Source of the DNA: Lasioglossum baleicum
Lineage: Eukaryota; Arthropoda; Insecta; Hymenoptera; Halictidae
DNA length: 64,000 bases
Direction of reading: 5' to 3'
Assembly (NCBI RefSeq): GCF_051020765.1
Contig: NW_027469198.1
Coordinates: 186,001 to 250,000 of the forward strand
Shown here: piece by piece, positions 1 through 12,800 of the stretch
Layout of the letters: each line of letters begins with the position of its first letter
How positions within the stretch are numbered: position 1 is the stretch's first letter
Notes under the pieces: generated by a model
Database searches by the model: none
What the model was told of the DNA's origin: nothing
What the model saw: the letters and a program-made list of their open reading frames with translations, nothing else
Position numbers and translations under genes: made by a program

Positions 1-42
1 GCGAGAGGATGCATCCCGCAGGCTAGTCGAGTAAAAACACGT
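1..42. repeat. Monomer A, representative 42-bp unit
   Basis: This first unit matches the majority form. In order it has GCGAGA, the perfect 10-bp palindrome GGATGCATCC, CGCAGG, CTAG, TCGAG, an A5 tract and CACGT. The next unit's first G completes the E-box CACGTG. Recurrent variants are GTAAAA to GCAAAA or GCACAA near the end, GAGAGG to GAGACG, GAAAGG or CAAGAGG near the start, ATGCAT to ATGCTT, and GGCTAG to GGGTAG, GGGAAG or GTCTAG in the middle. The unit has four CpG. In the frame starting at base 1 it has no stop. The other two forward frames are closed by TAG and TAA. The choice of unit start is arbitrary. Confidence 0.96.
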
Positions 43-330
43 GCGAAAGGATGCATCCCGCAGGCTAGTCGAGCACAAACACGTGCGAGAGGATGCATCC
101 CGCAGGCTAGTCGAGTAAAAACACGTGCGAGACGATGCATCCCGCAGGCTAGTCGAGTAGAAACACGTGCGAGAGGATGCATCCCGCAGGCTAGTCGAGT
201 AAAAACACGTGCGAGAGGATGCATCCCGCAGGCTAGTCGAGTAAAAACACGTGCGAGGTTTTGTGGGATGCGCATGCGCAGGTTTTGTGGGATGCGCATG
301 CGCAGGCTAGTCGAGTAAAAACACGTGCGA
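1..330. repeat. Type II edge segment
   Basis: This opening segment carries the type II marks GCGAAAGG (about 43), GAGCACAAAC (about 70) and a GTAGAAAC unit (about 156). It is followed by a B block left through the unusual junction GCGCAGGCTAG (about 300), in which a B passes directly into the middle of A through the shared GCAGG. The same arrangement recurs 9,537 bp downstream. Confidence 0.85.
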
Positions 331-624
331 GGTTTTTTGGGATGCGCATGCCTAGTCGAGCAAAAACACGTGCGAGAGGATGCATCCCGCAGGCTAGTCG
401 AGCAAAAACACGTGCGAGAGGATGCATCCCGCAGGCTAGTCGAGTAAAAACACGTGCGAGAGGATGCATCCCGCAGGCTAGTCCAGCAAAAACACGTGCG
501 AGACGATGCATCCCGCAGGCTAGTCGAGTAAAAACACGTGCGAGAGGATGCATCCCGCAGGCTAGTCGAGTAAAACACACGTGCGAGAGGATGCATCCCG
601 CAGGCTAGTCGAGTAAAAACACGT

Positions 625-717
625 GCGAGGTTTTGTGGGATGCGCATGCGCAGGTTTTTTGGGATGCGCATGCGCAGGTTTTTTGGGATGCGCATGCCTA
701 GTCGAGCAAAAACACGT
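625..717. repeat. B block, representative (23-bp entry B, two 24-bp B, 22-bp half A)
   Basis: Entry B is 625-647 (GCGAGGTTTTGTGGG to GCAT), full B units are 648-671 and 672-695, and the half A is 696-717 (GCCTAGTCGAGC to ACGT). At each B-to-B junction the 12-bp perfect palindrome TGCGCATGCGCA forms. Elsewhere in the window blocks hold one to five B units. The last B usually has T6 (GGTTTTTTGGG) and the earlier ones TTTTGTGGG. Type II blocks add GCAGATTTTTTGGG, GCAGTTTTTGTGGG, GTGCAGG and ACGCAGG forms. The 23 and 22 bp edges sum to 45, so A's reading register is kept across a block. Confidence 0.95.
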
Positions 718-3591
718 GCGAGAGGATGCATCCCGCAGGCTAGTCGAGCAAAAACACGTGCGAGAGGATGCATCCCGCAGGCTAGTCGAGTAAAAACACG
801 TGCGAGAGGATGCATCCCGCAGGGTAGTCGAGTAAAAACACGTGTGAGGGGATGCATCCCGCAGGCTAGTCGAGTAAAAACACGTGCGAGACGATGCATC
901 CCGCAGGCTAGTCGAGTAAAAACACGTGCGAGAGGATGCATCCCGCAGGCTAGTCGAGTAAAAACACGTGCGAGAGGATGCATCCCGCAGGCTAGTCGAG
1001 TAAAAACACGTGCGAGGTTTTGTGGGATGCGCATGCGCAGGTTTTTTGGGATGCGCATGCGCAGGTTTTTTGGGATGCGCACGCCTAGTCGAGCAAAAAC
1101 ACGTGCGAGAGGATGCATCCCGCAGGCTAGTCGAGCAAAAACACGTGCGAGAGGATGCATCCCGCAGGCTAGTCGAGTAAAAACACGTGCGAGAGGATGC
1201 ATCCCGCAGGGTAGTCGAGTAAAAACACGTGTGAGGGGATGCATCCCGCAGGCTAGTCGAGTAAAAACACGTGCGAGGTTTTGTGGGAAGCGCATGCGCA
1301 GGTTTTGTGGGATGCGCATGCGCAGGTTTTTTGGGATGCGCATGGCTAGTCGAGTAAAAACAAGTGCGAGAGGATGCATCCCGCAGGCTAGTCGAGTAAA
1401 AACACGTGCGAGAGGATGCATCCCGCAGGCTAGTCGAGTAAAAACACGTGCAAGAGGATGCTTCCCGCAGGCTAGTCGAGTAAAAACACGTGCGAGAGGA
1501 TGCATCCCGCAGGCTAGTCGAGTAAAAACACGTGCGAGAGGATGCATCCCGCAGGCTAGTCGAGTAAAAACACGTGCGAGGTTTTGTGGGATGCGCATGC
1601 GCAGGTTTTGTGGGATGCGCATGCGCAGGTTTTTTGGGATGCGCATGCGCAGGTTTTTTGGGATGCGCATGCCTAGTCGAGCAAAAACACGTGCGAGAGG
1701 ATGCATCCCGCAGGCTAGTCGAGCAAAAACACGTGCGAGAGGATGCATCCCGCAGGCTAGTCGAGTAAAAACACGTGCGAGAGGATGCATCCCGCAGGCT
1801 AGTCGAGTAAAAACACGTGCGAGGTTTTGTGGGATGCGCATACGCAGGTTTTGTGGGATGCGCATGCGCAGGTTTTTTGGGATGCGCATGCGCAGGTTTT
1901 GTGGGATGCGCATGCGCAGGTTTTTTGGGATGCGCATGCGCAGGTTTTTTTGGGATGCGCATGCCTAGTCGAGCAAAAACACGTGCGAGAGGATGCATCC
2001 CGCAGGCTAGTCGAGCAAAAACACGTGCGAGAGGATGCATCCCGCAGGCTAGTCGAGTAAAAACACGTGCGAGAGGATGCATCCCGCAGGCTAGTCGAGC
2101 AAAAACACGTGCGAGACGATGCATCCCGCAGGCTAGTCGAGTAAAAACACGTGCGAGAGGATGCATCCCGCAGGCTAGTCGTGTAAAAACACGTGCGAGA
2201 GGATGCATCCCGCAGGCTAGTCGAGTAAAAACACGTGCGAGGTTTTGTGGGATGCGCATGCGCAGGTTTTTTGGGATGCGCATGCGCAGGTTTTTTGGGA
2301 TGCGCACGCCTAGTCGAGCAAAAACACGTGCGAGAGGATGCATCCCGCAGGCTAGTCGAGCAAAAACACGTGCGAGAGGATGCATCCCGCAGGCTAGTCG
2401 AGTAAAAACACGTGCGAGAGGATGCATCCCGCAGGGTAGTCGAGTAAAAACACGTGTGAGGGGATGCATCCCGCAGGCTAGTCGAGTAAAAACACGTGCG
2501 AGGTTTTGTGGGAAGCGCATGCGCAGGTTTTGTGGGATGCGCATGCGCAGGTTTTTTGGGATGCGCATGGCTAGTCGAGTAAAAACAAGTGCGAGAGGAT
2601 GCATCCCGCAGGCTAGTCGAGTAAAAAACACGTGCGAGAGGATGCATCCCGCAGGCTAGTCGAGTAAAAACACGTGCGAGAGGATGCATCCCGCAGGCTA
2701 GTCGAGTAAAAACACGTGCAAGAGGATGCTTCCCGCAGGCTAGTCGAGTAAAAACACGTGCGAGAGGATGCATCCCGCAGGCTAGTCGAGTAAAAACACG
2801 TGCGAGAGGATGCATCCCGCAGGCTAGTCGAGTAAAAACACGTGCGAGGTTTTGTGGGATGCGCATGCGCAGGTTTTGTGGGATGCGCATGCGCAGGTTT
2901 TTTGGGATGCGCATGCGCAGGTTTTTTTGGGATGCGCATGCCTAGTCGAGCAAAAACACGTGCGAGAGGATGCATCCCGCAGGCTAGTCGAGCAAAAACA
3001 CGTGCGAGAGGATGCATCCCGCAGGCTAGTCGAGTAAAAACACGTGCGAGAGGATGCATCCCGCAGGCTAGTCGAGCAAAAACACGTGCGAGACGATGCA
3101 TCCCGCAGGCTAGTCGAGTAAAAACACGTGCGAGAGGATGCATCCCGCAGGCTAGTCGAGTAAAAACACGTGCGAGAGGATGCATCCCGCAGGCTAGTCG
3201 AGTAAAAACACGTGCGAGGTTTTGTGGGATGCGCATGCGCAGGTTTTTTGGGATGCGCATGCGCAGGTTTTTTGGGATGCGCATGCCTAGTCGAGCAAAA
3301 ACACGTGCGAGAGGATGCATCCCGCAGGCTAGTCGAGCAAAAACACGTGCGAGAGGATGCATCCCGCAGGCTAGTCGAGTAAAAACACGTGCGAGAGGAT
3401 GCATCCCGCAGGGTAGTCGAGTAAAAACACGTGTGAGGGGATGCATCCCGCAGGCTAGTCGAGTAAAAACACGTGCGAGGTTTTGTGGGATGCGCATGCG
3501 CAGGTTTTGTGGGATGCGCATGCGCAGGTTTTGTGGGATGCGCATGCGCAGGTTTTTTGGGATGCGCATGGCTAGTCGAGTAAAAACAAGT

Positions 3592-4431
3592 GCGAGAGGA
3601 TGCATCCCGCAGGCTAGTCGAGTAAAAACACGTGCGAGAGGATGCATCCCGCAGGCTAGTCGAGTAAAAACACGTGCAAGAGGATGCTTCCCGCAGGCTA
3701 GTCGAGTAAAAACACGTGCGAGAGGATGCATCCCGCAGGCTAGTCGAGTAAAAACACGTGCGAGAGGATGCTTCCCGCAGGCTAGTCGAGTAAAAACACG
3801 TGCGAGAGGATGCATCCCGCATGCTAGTCGAGTAAAAACACGTGCAAGAGGATGCTTCCCGCAGGCTAGTCGAGTAAAAACACGTGCGAGAGGATGCATC
3901 CCGCAGGCTAGTCGAGTAAAAACACGTGCGAGAGGATGCGTCCCGCAGGCTAGTCGAGCAAAAACACGTGCGAGAGGATGCATCCCGCAGGCTAGTCGAG
4001 CAAAAACACTTGCGAGAGGATGCATCCCGCAGGCTAGTCGAGCAAAAACAGGTGCGAGAGGATGTATCCCGCAGGCTAGTGGAGTAAAAATACGTGCGGG
4101 AGGATGCATCCCGCAGGCTAGTCGAGTAAAAACACGTGCGAGAGGATGCATCCAGCAGGCAAGTCGAGCAAAAACACGTGCGAGAGGATGCATCCCGCAG
4201 GCTAGTCGAGTAAAAACACGTGCGAGAGGATGAATCCCGCAGGCTAGTCGAGTAAAAACACGTGCGAGAGGATGCATCCCGCAGGCTAGTCGAGCAAAAA
4301 CACGTGCGAGACGATGCATCCCGCAGGCTAGTCGAGTAAAAACACGTGCGAGAGGATGCATCCCGCAGGCTAGTCGAGTAAAAACACGTTTGAGAGGATG
4401 CATCCCTCAGGCTAGTCGAGTAAAAACACGT
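3592..4431. repeat. B-free marker run, copy 1 (20 A units)
   Basis: Exactly 840 bp of A monomers without a B block. It is rich in substitutions rare elsewhere: GATGCGTCCC, AACACTTGCG, AACAGGTGCG with GATGTATCCC, GCTAGTGGAG with AAATACGTGCGGG, CATCCAGCAGGCAAG, GATGAATCCC, and a last unit GTTTGAGAGG with CCCTCAGG. It runs into a B block whose entry reads GCGATGTTTT instead of GCGAGGTTTT. The GATGAATCCC unit puts a TGA in the otherwise open forward frame. The linked substitutions make this a fingerprint for tracing duplication. Confidence 0.93.
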
Positions 4432-7400
4432 GCGATGTTTTGTGGGATGCGCATGCGCAGGTTTTGTGGGATGCGCATGCGCAGGTTTTTTGGGATGCGC
4501 ATGCCTATTCGAGCAAAAACACGTGCGAGAGGATGCATCCCGCAGGCTAGTCGAGCAAAAACACGTGCGAGAGGATGCATCCCGCAGGCTAGTCGAGTAA
4601 AAACACGTGCGGGAGGATGCATCTCGCAGGCTAGTCGAGTAAAAACACGTGCGAGAGGATGCATCCCGCAGGCTAGTCGAGTAAAAACACGTGCGAGAGG
4701 ATGCATCCCGCAGGCTAGTCGAGTAAAAACACGTGCGAGGTTTTGTGGGATGCGCATACGCAGGTTTTGTGGGATGCGCATGCGCAGGTTTTTTGGGATG
4801 CGCATGCGCAGGTTTTGTGGGATGCGCATGCGCAGGTTTTTTGGGATGCGCATGCGCAGGTTTTTTGGGATGCGCATGCCTAGTCGAGCAAAAACACGTG
4901 CGAGAGGATGCATCCCGCAGGCTAGTCGAGCAAAAACACGTGCGAGAGGATGCATCCCGCAGGCTAGTCGAGTAAAAACACGTGCGAGAGGATGCATCCC
5001 GCAGGCTAGTCGAGCAAAAACACGTGCGAGACGATGCATCCCGCAGGCTAGTCGAGTAAAAACACGTGCGAGAGGATGCATCCCGCAGGCTAGTCGAGTA
5101 AAAACACGTGCGAGAGGATGCATCCCGCAGGCTAGTCGAGTAAAAACACGTGCGAGGTTTTGTGGGATGCGCATGCGCAGGTTTTTTGGGATGCGCATGC
5201 GCAGGTTTTTTGGGATGCGCACGCCTAGTCGAGCAAAAACACGTGCGAGAGGATGCATCCCGCAGGCTAGTCGAGCAAAAACACGTGCGAGAGGATGCAT
5301 CCCGCAGGCTAGTCGAGTAAAAACACGTGCGAGAGGATGCATCCCGCAGGTTAGTCGAGTAAAAACACGTGTGAGGGGATGCATCCCGCAGGCTAGTCGA
5401 GTAAAAACACGTGCGAGGTTTTGTGGGAAGCGCATGCGCAGGTTTTGTGGGATGCGCATGCGCAGGTTTTTTGGGATGCGCATGGCTAGTCGAGTAAAAA
5501 CAAGTGCGAGAGGATGCATCCCGCAGGCTAGTCGAGTAAAAACACGTGCGAGAGGATGCATCCCGCAGGCTAGTCGAGTAAAAACACGTGCAAGAGGATG
5601 CTTCCCGCAGGCTAGTCGAGTAAAAACACGTGCGAGAGGATGCATCCCGCAGGCTAGTCGAGTAAAAACACGTGCGAGAGGATGCATCCCGCAGGCTAGT
5701 CGAGTAAAAACACGTGCGAGGTTTTGTGGGATGCGCATGCGCAGGTTTTGTGGGATGCGCATGCGCAGGTTTTTTGGGATGCGCATGCGCAGGTTTTTTG
5801 GGATGCGCATGCCTAGTCGAGCAAAAACACGTGCGAGAGGATGCATCCCGCAGGCTAGTCGAGCAAAAACACGTGCGAGAGGATGCATCCCGCAGGCTAG
5901 TCGAGTAAAAACACGTGCGAGAGGATGCATCCCGCAGGATAGTCGAGCAAAAACACGTGCGAGACGATGCATCCCGCAGGCTAGTCGAGTAAAAACACGT
6001 GCGAGAGGATGCATCCCGCAGGCTAGTCGAGTAAAAACACGTGCGAGAGGATGCATCCCGCAGGCTAGTCGAGTAAAAACACGTGCGAGGTTTTGTGGGA
6101 TGCGCATGCGCAGGTTTTTTGGGATGCGCATGCGCAGGTTTTTTGGGATGCGCATGCCTAGTCGAGCAAAAACACGTGCGAGAGGATGCATCCCGCAGGC
6201 TAGTCGAGCAAAAACACGTGCGAGAGGATGCATCCCGCAGGCTAGTCGAGTAAAAACACGTGCGAGAGGATGCATCCCGCATGGTAGTCGAGTAAAAACA
6301 CGTGTGAGGGGATGCATCCCGCAGGCTAGTCGAGTAAAAACACGTGCGAGGTTTTGTGGGATGCGCATGCGCAGGTTTTGTGGGATGCGCATGCGCAGGT
6401 TTTTTGGGATGCGCATGGCTAGTCGAGTAAAAACAAGTGCGAGAGGATGCATCCCGCAGGCTAGTCGAGTAAAAACACGTGCGAGAGGATGCATCCCGCA
6501 GGCTAGTCGAGTAAAAACACGTGCAAGAGGATGCTTCCCGCAGGCTAGTCGAGTAAAAACACGTGCGAGAGGATGCATCCCGCAGGCTAGTCGAGTAAAA
6601 ACACGTGCGAGAGGATGCTTCCCGCAGGCTAGTCGAGTAAAAACACGTGCGAGAGGATGCATCCCGCAGGCTAGTCGAGTAAAAACACGTGCGAGGTTTT
6701 GTGGGATGCGCATGCGCAGGTTTTGTGGGATGCGCATGCGCAGGTTTTTTGGGATGCGCATGCGCAGGTTTTTTGGGATGCGCATGCCTAGTCGAGCAAA
6801 AACACGTGCGAGAGGATGCATCCCGCAGGCTAGTCGAGCAAAAACACGTGCGAGAGGATGCATCCCGCAGGCTAGTCGAGTAAAAACACGTGCGAGAGGA
6901 TGCATCCCGCAGGCTAGTCGAGCAAAAACACGTGCGAGACGATGCATCCCGCAGGCTAGTCGAGTAAAAACACGTGCGAGAGGATGCATCCCGCAGGCTA
7001 GTCGAGTAAAAACACGTGCGAGAGGATGCATCCCGCAGGCTAGTCGAGTAAAAACACGTGCGAGAGGATGCATCCCGCAGGCTAGTCGAGTAAAAACACG
7101 TGCGAGGTTTTGTGGGATGCGCATGCGCAGGTTTTTTGGGATGCGCATGCGCAGGTTTTTTGGGATGCGCATGCCTAGTCGAGCAAAAACACGTGCGAGA
7201 GGATGCATCCCGCAGGCTAGTCGAGCAAAAACACGTGCGAGAGGATGCATCCCGCAGGCTAGTCGAGTAAAAACACGTGCGAGAGGATGCATCCCGCAGG
7301 GTAGTCGAGTAAAAACACGTGTGAGGGGATGCATCCCGCAGGCTAGTCGAGTAAAAACACGTGCGAGGTTTTGTGGGATGCGCATGCGCAGGTTTTGTGG

Positions 7401-8049
7401 GATGCGCATGCGCAGGTTTTTTGGGATGCGCATGGCTAGTCGAGTAAAAACAAGTGCGAGAGGATGCATCCCGCAGGCTAGTCGAGTAAAAACACGTGCG
7501 AGAGGATGCATCCCGCAGGCTAGTCGAGTAAAAACACGTGCAAGAGGATGCTTCCCGCAGGCTAGTCGAGTAAAAACACGTGCGAGAGGATGCATCCCGC
7601 AGGCTAGTCGAGTAAAAACACGTGCGAGAGGATGCTTCCCGCAGGCTAGTCGAGTAAAAACACGTGCGAGAGGATGCATCCCGCATGCTAGTCGAGTAAA
7701 AACACGTGCAAGAGGATGCTTCCCGCAGGCTAGTCGAGTAAAAACACGTGCGAGAGGATGCATCCCGCAGGCTAGTCGAGTAAAAACACGTGCGAGAGGA
7801 TGCATCCCGCAGGCTAGTCGAGTAGAAACACGTGCGAGAGGATGCATCCCGCAGGCTAGTCGAGTAAAAACACGTGCGAGAGGATGCATCCCGCAGGCTA
7901 GTCGAGTAAAAACACGTGCGAGGTTTTGTGGGATGCGCATGCGCAGGTTTTGTGGGATGCGCATGCGCAGGTTTTTTGGGATGCGCATGCGCAGGTTTTC
8001 TGGGATGCGCATGCCTAGTCGAGCAAAAACACGTGCGAGAGGATGCATC

Positions 8050-9840
8050 CCGCAGGCTAGTCGAGCACAAACGCGTGCGAGAGGATGCATCCCGCAGGCT
8101 AGTCGAGCAAAAACACGTGCGAGAGGATGCATCCCGCAGGCTAGTCGAGTAAAAACACGTGCGAAAGGATGCATCCCGCAGTCTAGTCGAGCACAAACAC
8201 GTGCGAGGTTTTGTGGGATGCGCATGCGCAGGTTTTGTGGGATGCGCATGCGCAGATTTTTTGGGATGCGCAGGTTTTTTAGGATGCGCATGGCTAGTCG
8301 AGCAAAAACACGTGCGAGAGGATGCATCCCGCAGGCTAGTCGAGCAAAAACACGTGCGAGAGGATGCATCCCGCAGGCTAGTCGAGTAAAAACACGTGCG
8401 AAAGGATGCATCCCGCAGGCTAGTCGAGCACAAACACGTGCGAGGTTTTGTGGGATGCGCATGCGCAGGTTTTGTGGGATGCGCATGCGCAGATTTTTTG
8501 GGATGCGCATGCGCAGGTTTTTTGGGATGCGCATGGCTAGTCGAGCAAAAACACGTGCGAGAGGATGCATCCCGCAGGCCAGTCGAGTAAAAACACGTGC
8601 GAGACGATGCATCCCGCAGGCTAGTCGAGTAAAAACACGTGCGAGAGGATGCATCCCGCAGGCTAGTCGAGTAAAAACACGTGCGAGAGGATGCATCCCG
8701 CAGGCTAGTCGAGTAAAAACACGTGCGAGGTTTTGTGGGATGCGCATGCGCAGGTTTCGTGGGATGCGCATGCGCAGGTTTTTTGGGATGCGCATGGCTA
8801 GTCGAGCAAAAACACGTGCGAGAGGATGCATCCCGCAGGCTAGCCGAGCAAAAACACGTGCGAGAGGATGCATCCCGCAGGCTAGTCGAGTAAAAACACG
8901 TGCGAGGTTTTGTGGGATGCGCATGCGCAGGTTTTGTGGGATGCGCATGCGCAGGTTTTTTGGGATGCGCATGTGCAGGTTTTTTGGGATGCGCATGGCT
9001 AGTCGAGCAAAAACACGTGCGAGAGGATGCATCCCGCAGGCTAGTCGAGTAAAAACACGTGCGAGAGGATGCATCCCGCAGGCTAGTCGAGTAAAAACAC
9101 GTGCGAGGTTTTGTGGGATGCGCATACGCAGGTTTTGTGGGATGCGCATGCGCAGGTTTTTTGGGATGCGCATGCGCAGGTTTTTTGGGATGCGCATGCG
9201 CAGGTTTTTTGGGATGCGCATGGCTAGTCGAGCAAAAACACGTGCGAGAGGATGCATCCCGCAGGGTAGTCGAGTAAAAACACGTGCGAGAGGATGCATC
9301 CCGCAGGCTAGTCGAGTAAAAACACGTGCGAGAGGATGCATCCCGCAGGCTAGTCGAGCAAAAACACGTGCGAGAGGATGCATCCCGCAGGCTAGTCGAG
9401 CAAAAACACGTGCGAGAGGATGCATCCCGCAGGCTAGTCGAGTAAAAACACGTGCGAGAGGATGCATCCCGCAGGCTAGTCGAGCACAAACACGTGCGAG
9501 AGGATGCATCCCGCAGGGAAGTCGAGCAAAAACACGTGCGAGAGGATGCATCCCGCAGGCTAGTCGAGTAAAAACACGTGCGAAAGGATGCATCCCGCAG
9601 GCTAGTCGAGCACAAACACGTGCGAGAGGATGCATCCCGCAGGCTAGTCGAGTAAAAACACGTGCGAGACGATGCATCCCGCAGGCTAGTCGAGTAGAAA
9701 CACGTGCGAGAGGATGCATCCCGCAGGCTAGTCGAGTAAAAACACGTGCGAGAGGATGCATCCCGCAGGCTAGTCGAGTAAAAACACGTGCGAGGTTTTG
9801 TGGGATGCGCATGCGCAGGTTTTGTGGGATGCGCATGCGC
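8050..9840. repeat. Type II island inside type I tract
   Basis: The change is marked by GAGCACAAACGCG at about 8,065, then GCGAAAGG units (about 8,162 and 8,399), GCAGTCTAG, GCAGATTTTTTGGG, GTGCAGG, GCTAGCCGAG and GCAGGGAAG. These markers otherwise dominate the window beyond 18.9 kb. The island ends with the unusual GCGCAGGCTAG junction also seen at about 300. It is best read as a transposed or converted piece of type II array; the mechanism is inferred. Confidence 0.85.
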
Positions 9841-12800
9841 AGGCTAGTCGAGTAAAAACACGTGCGAGGTTTTTTGGGATGCGCATGCCTAGTCGAGCAA
9901 AAACACGTGCGAGAGGATGCATCCCGCAGGCTAGTCGAGCAAAAACACGTGCGAGAGGATGCATCCCGCAGGCTAGTCGAGTAAAAACACGTGCGAGAGG
10001 ATGCATCCCGCAGGCTAGTCGAGCAAAAACACGTGCGAGACGATGCATCCCGCAGGCTAGTCGAGTAAAAACACGTGCGAGAGGATGCATCCCGCAGGCT
10101 AGTCGAGTAAAAACACGTGCGAGAGGATGCATCCCGCAGGCTAGTCGAGTAAAAACACGTGCGAGGTTTTGTGGGATGCGCATGCGCAGGTTTTTTGGGA
10201 TGCGCATGCCTAGTCGAGCAAAAACACATGCGAGAGGATGCATCCCGCAGGCTAGTCGAGCAAAAACACGTGCGAGAGGATGCATCCCGCAGGCTAGTCG
10301 AGTAAAAACACGTGCGAGAGGATGCATCCCGCAGGGTAGTCGAGTAAAAACACGTGTGAGGGGATGCATCCCGCAGGCTAGTCGAGTAAAAACACGTGCG
10401 AGACGATGCATCCCGCAGGCTAGTCGAGTAAAAACACGTGCGAGAGGATGCATCCCGCAGGCTAGTCGAGTAAAAACACGTGCGAGAGGATGCATCCCGC
10501 AGGCTAGTCGAGTAAAAACACGTGCGAGGTTTTGTGGGATGCGCATGCGCAGGTTTTTTGGGATGCGCATGCGCAGGTTTTTTGGGATGCGCACGCCTAG
10601 TCGAGCAAAAACACGTGCGAGAGGATGCATCCCGCAGGCTAGTCGAGCAAAAACACGTGCGAGAGGATGCATCCCGCAGGCTAGTCGAGTAAAAACACGT
10701 GCGAGAGGATGCATCCCGCAGGGTAGTCGAGTAAAAACACGTGTGAGGGGATGCATCCCGCAGGCTAGTCGAGTAAAAACACGTGCGAGGTTTTGTGGGA
10801 AGCGCATGCGCAGGTTTTGTGGGATGCGCATGCGCAGGTTTTTTGGGATGCGCATGGCTAGTCGAGTAAAAACAAGTGCGAGAGGATGCATCCCGCAGGC
10901 TAGTCGAGTAAAAACACGTGCGAGAGGATGCATCCCGCAGGCTAGTCGAGTAAAAACACGTGCAAGAGGATGCTTCCCGCAGGCTAGTCGAGTAAAAACA
11001 CGTGCGAGAGGATGCATCCCGCAGGCTAGTCGAGTAAAAACACGTGCGAGAGGATGCATCCCGCAGGCTAGTCGAGTAAAAACACGTGCGAGGTTTTGTG
11101 GGATGCGCATGCGCAGGTTTTGTGGGATGCGCATGCGCAGGTTTTTTGGGATGCGCATGCGCAGGTTTTTTGGGATGCGCATGCCTAGTCGAGCAAAAAC
11201 ACGTGCGAGAGGATGCATCCCGCAGGCTAGTCGAGCAAAAACACGTGCGAGAGGATGCATCCCGCAGGCTAGTCGAGTAAAAACACGTGCGAGAGGATGC
11301 ATCCCGCAGGCTAGTCGAGTAAAAACACGTGCGAGGTTTTGTGGGATGCGCATACGCAGGTTTTGTGGGATGCGCATGCGCAGGTTTTTTGGGATGCGCA
11401 TGCGCAGGTTTTGTGGGATGCGCATGCGCAGGTTTTTTGGGATGCGCATGCGCAGGTTTTTTTGGGATGCGCATGCCTAGTCGAGCAAAAACACGTGCGA
11501 GAGGATGCATCCCGCAGGCTAGTCGAGCAAAAACACGTGCGAGAGGATGCATCCCGCAGGCTAGTCGAGTAAAAACACGTGCGAGAGGATGCATCCCGCA
11601 GGCTAGTCGAGCAAAAACACGTGCGAGACGATGCATCCCGCAGGCTAGTCGAGTAAAAACACGTGCGAGAGGATGCATCCCGCAGGCTAGTCGAGTAAAA
11701 ACACGTGCGAGAGGATGCATCCCGCAGGCTAGTCGAGTAAAAACACGTGCGAGGTTTTGTGGGATGCGCATGCGCAGGTTTTTTGGGATGCGCATGCGCA
11801 GGTTTTTTGGGATGCGCTCGCCTAGTCGAGCAAAAACACGTGCGAGAGGATGCATCCCGCAGGCTAGTCGAGCAAAAACACGTGCGAGAGGATGCATCCC
11901 GCAGGCTAGTCGAGTAAAAACACGTGCGAGAGGATGCATCCCGCAGGGTAGTCGAGTAAAAACACGTGTGAGGGGATGCATCCCGCAGGCTAGTCGAGTA
12001 AAAACACGTGCGAGGTTTTGTGGGAAGCGCATGCGCAGGTTTTGTGGGATGCGCATGCGCAGGTTTTTTGGGATGCGCATGGCTAGTCGAGTAAAAACAA
12101 GTGCGAGAGGATGCATCCCGCAGGCTAGTCGAGTAAAAACACGTGCGAGAGGATGCATCCCGCAGGCTAGTCGAGTAAAAACACGTGCGAGAGGATGCAT
12201 CCCGCAGGCTAGTCGAGTAAAAACACGTGCAAGAGGATGCTTCCCGCAGGCTAGTCGAGTAAAAACACGTGCGAGAGTATGCATCCCGCAGGCTAGTCGA
12301 GTAAAAACACGTGCGAGAGGATGCATCCCGCAGGCTAGTCGAGTAAAAACACGTGCGAGGTTTTGTGGGATGCGCATGCGCAGGTTTTGTGGGATGCGCA
12401 TGCGCAGGTTTTTTGGGATGCGCATGCGCAGGTTTTTTGGGATGCGCATGCCTAGTCGAGCAAAAACACGTGCGAGAGGATGCATCCCGCAGGCTAGTCG
12501 AGCAAAAACACGTGCGAGAGGATGCATCCCGCAGGCTAGTCGAGTAAAAACACGTGCGAGAGGATGCATCCCGCAGGCTAGTCGAGCAAAAACACGTGCG
12601 AGACGATGCATCCCGCAGGCTAGTCGAGTAAAAACACGTGCGAGAGGATGCATCCCGCAGGCTAGTCGAGTAAAAACACGTGCGAGAGGATGCATCCCGC
12701 AGGCTAGTCGAGTAAAAACACGTGCGAGGTTTTGTGGGATGCGCATGCGCAGGTTTTGTGGGATGCGCATGCGCAGGTTTTTTGGGATGCGCATGCCTAT

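Larger units (their letters stand above)
331..8050. repeat. Type I tract, left
   Basis: A runs alternate with B blocks that mostly end GCCTAGTCGAGC or GGCTAGTCGAGT. Diagnostic units are GTGAGGGGATGC (about 843, 1231, 2456, 3433, 5371, 6303 and 7321), GCAAGAGGATGCTTCC and AACAAGTGCGAG. Successive diagnostic units are roughly 930-1,020 bp apart (5371, 6303, 7321), so a loose higher-order repeat near 1 kb is present, with monomers gained or lost between copies. I saw no GAGCACAAAC units between about 80 and 8,060. Confidence 0.85.

Noticed and set aside
233..608. Many short frames starting with GTG or ATG in B blocks
   Set aside because: They are the same few peptides repeated at each block, ending at the TAG or TAA built into A; no ribosome-binding or promoter context distinguishes any.
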